Assembly (NCBI GenBank): GCA_031424495.1
Contig: JANPHP010000270.1
Coordinates: 12,682 to 76,681 of the forward strand
DNA length: 64,000 nucleotides
Direction of reading: 5' to 3'
DNA from: JADKCL01 sp031424495
GTDB taxonomy: Bacteria > Bacteroidota > Bacteroidia > J057 > JADKCL01
Shown: in pieces, positions 62,648-64,000 of the stretch
Layout of the letters: each line of letters begins with the position of its first letter
Position numbering within the stretch: the stretch's first letter is position 1
Program-made: the position numbers and the translations under genes
Notes under the pieces: generated by a model
Databases searched by the model: none
Seen by the model: only the letters and a program-made list of their open reading frames with translations
What the model was told of the DNA's origin: nothing

Positions 62648-63121
62648 TTCATGGTTGAAGGTTTCGTACAGTGCTGCGGGGACTTTTGATGGGCTGGTGG
62701 GGATGACCGGCTTGGGTTTGATCCAATCGAGGTCACCCTTTACCCACACGTAGGCAAGGCCCAAGAGGAGGATACCAGCAAATGCGAAAACCTCGATGAG
62801 TGCAAACCAGCCCCAAGCGGGCGCTTCGTGAATCAGATTGGGGTCGGCAAAAACCGTCGCCCATGGGAACAGAAAGACGACCTCTACATCAAAAATCAAA
62901 AAAATGAGCGCCGCCACGTAAAATCGGCTGTTGAGCTGGATGCGGGCATTCCCGACGGGATCTTCGCCGCACTCGTAGGTGCTGTTTTTTTCAGGATTGG
63001 GGCGATTGGGGCTCAGCAATTTGCTGGCCATCATGCCACCGATGACAAAGATGATACCGCCAACCAAAAACAGTAAGGCGACACCATATTCCCCAGAAAC
63101 TTGCCCGAGCGTGGAATCCAT
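62642..63121 (-). CDS. nuoA: NADH-quinone oxidoreductase subunit A
   Basis: 159 aa from ATG 63121. Three transmembrane helices (about 10-32, 75-95 and 105-128). The loop NPEKNSTYECGEDPVGNARIQLNSRFYVAALIFLIFDVEVVFLFPW is the NuoA signature with the conserved Cys and Glu-Val-Glu-like acidic pair. Membrane-arm subunit next to the quinone channel. Separated from nuoB by two opposite-strand genes. TATTTTTG lies just before its start. Confidence 0.96.
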   Translation of the reverse strand: MDSTLGQVSGEYGVALLFLVGGIIFVIGGMMASKLLSPNRPNPEKNSTYECGEDPVGNARIQLNSRFYVAALIFLIFDVEVVFLFPWATVFADPNLIHEAPAWGWFALIEVFAFAGILLLGLAYVWVKGDLDWIKPKPVIPTSPSKVPAALYETFNHEQ

Positions 63122-63125
63122 GCTG

Positions 63126-63133
63126 CAAAAATA
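63126..63133 (-). promoter_or_regulatory. Minus-7 element abutting nuoA
   Basis: On the minus strand TATTTTTG, then CAGC, then ATG 63121. Perfect TAnnTTTG match. It implies a leaderless nuoA transcript, independent of nuoBCD. Confidence 0.5.
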
Positions 63134-63224
63134 AGCGCCGCGCAGCATATGTGGCAGCTAATTTTTCCTATCTTACGTGAGCTGCGGATATGATGGACGA
63201 CACGTGCTTAAGAATGCCTTTTTC

Positions 63225-63306
63225 GCCCCAGCGGGGCCGTCTTTGGGTAGCCGGGAGCGGCAGCTCCCGGTCAAGTTGCATAAAGAAGCGTGCGCCCCGT
63301 AGGGGC
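63225..63306. repeat. Cluster of three GC-rich hairpins
   Basis: GCCCCAGCGGGGC (63225-63237), CCGGGAGCGGCAGCTCCCGG (63251-63270) and GCCCCGTAGGGGC (63294-63306) each fold into a short stem. Together they resemble REP-like intergenic palindromes. Their style recalls the GACCCC/GGGGTC hairpins of the 31.9-kb element. Confidence 0.65.
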
Positions 63307-63431
63307 CGCCTCTTGAAAGCGCAACGTGACCAGTCAGTAATATGGATTCTAATACGAATCTCACATTATCTTGATCACCGTCTGTATTGGGAGGCAATCA
63401 CCCTCGCAAACAGGCCTTTTTTTGGCCCAAG

Positions 63432-64000
63432 ATGAAGCTTTTGCCCACGACGCTCCTCCATTTTCTGCAAGACCGACGGTTATGGGTGCTGGCGGCCATC
63501 ATTTTTGCGGGGCGAATGCTGTGGTTTGTTTATTGGGGCGTCTTGCTGGAAATCGACAGCCTCGGGTATCTGGAATTGCAGGCCAATCTCTCACATCCTC
63601 CACTCTACTCGGTTTTTAATGCGATTTTGCTGCGGCTCGTCGACAGCTTGGAAATCGTGGTCGTGGGTCAGGCGCTGCTGTATGCTTGGGCGGCGAGTCT
63701 TTTTTTGCGGCGGCATGTGGCGGATGGGAAATGGGCCACGGGTCTGGCGATAGCGCTCGCACTGGAGCCGCTTTCGGGCAAACTCTGCAGCACCGTGATG
63801 GCCGAAACGCTGTTTCTAAGCCTCTTGCTGCTGATTTTCGCAGCCCTGCCGAGCCTTTTAGGCACGCAACGCCGACATTGGATCACGACCGCTCTCCTCA
63901 TCGGCGGATTGCTGGGGCTGGCTTATTTGACGCGGTATGCAGCGCCGGTATTTGGGGTGGCGATCGGCCTTTGGTTGATGGGGCAGCGCCTCGGCCTGCG
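63432..64000 (+). CDS. Multi-pass membrane protein, 3' end outside the window (possible GT39/ArnT-like)
   Basis: 189 complete codons are visible from ATG 63432 with no stop; the frame runs off the edge. It shows about five hydrophobic helices, EIDSLGYLELQAN near residue 40, then SHPPLYSVFNAIL and LSGKLCSTVMAETLFLSLLLLIF. The Asp early in the first periplasmic loop and the S-H-P-P-L-Y segment resemble glycosyltransferase family 39/PMT-like proteins that use lipid-linked sugars. The family call is uncertain because the C-terminus is missing. Confidence 0.65.
   Translation, partial: MKLLPTTLLHFLQDRRLWVLAAIIFAGRMLWFVYWGVLLEIDSLGYLELQANLSHPPLYSVFNAILLRLVDSLEIVVVGQALLYAWAASLFLRRHVADGKWATGLAIALALEPLSGKLCSTVMAETLFLSLLLLIFAALPSLLGTQRRHWITTALLIGGLLGLAYLTRYAAPVFGVAIGLWLMGQRLGL

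Overview
The window comes from a chromosome of a free-living member of the Bacteroidota (Bacteroidetes). Seven predicted secreted proteins end in a type IX secretion (T9SS) C-terminal sorting domain. Several upstream regions carry the TAnnTTTG minus-7 element of the Bacteroidota housekeeping sigma factor. The genes are moderately GC-rich, often overlap as ATGA, and mostly lack Shine-Dalgarno sequences. An assignment below phylum (for example Saprospiria) would be a guess. No rRNA, tRNA, transposase, phage gene or CRISPR array was seen.

Layout. 0.2-2.5 kb (minus): a CarH-like MerR/B12 regulator, a HAD hydrolase and an RDD membrane protein. 2.5-8.8 kb (plus): a tightly coupled SpoIIM / membrane protein / DUF4129 / DUF4350 / MoxR / DUF58 cassette. 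8.9-15.5 kb: a small secreted protein, a four-cysteine mini-protein, a GNAT-like protein, a LuxE-like acyl-protein synthetase, a bestrophin and an O-antigen-ligase-like protein. 15.6-19.7 kb: NAD synthetase, then a two-gene AAA ATPase + TOPRIM-like cassette that resembles anti-phage effector pairs, then an AhpD-like protein. 19.8-25.7 kb: two large T9SS surface proteins sharing a near-identical module. 26-31.9 kb: an FKBP lipoprotein, a four-gene overlapping operon starting with a DJ-1-like protein, several orphans and a DsbA-like protein. 32-46.8 kb: secreted phosphatase, esterase, S9 peptidase, DUF1028 and other T9SS cargo, with small cytoplasmic genes between them. 46.9-50.4 kb: an acyltransferase and the feoAB ferrous-iron uptake operon, preceded by a perfect 25-bp palindrome. 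50.6-54.7 kb: five overlapping genes for lipoproteins, a DUF1501 protein and a c-type cytochrome lipoprotein. 54.8-63.1 kb: a type II NADH dehydrogenase and nuoBCD plus nuoA, with nuoA separated from nuoB by two opposite-strand paralogous secreted genes. A third, T9SS-tagged paralog lies nearby. The window ends in a truncated multi-pass membrane protein.

How it fits together. Much of the window serves the cell surface: exported enzymes, lipoproteins and adhesin-like T9SS cargo. Respiratory and iron genes (complex I A-D, NDH-2, FeoAB, a possible exported cytochrome) form a second theme. The parts least explained by known biology are the DUF1501/cytochrome lipoprotein cassette, the three-copy beta-rich family around the nuo genes, the compact ATPase/TOPRIM-like pair, and the DJ-1/SnoaL-fusion/lipoprotein operon. 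All functions are inferred by reading the translated sequence; no database search was possible.
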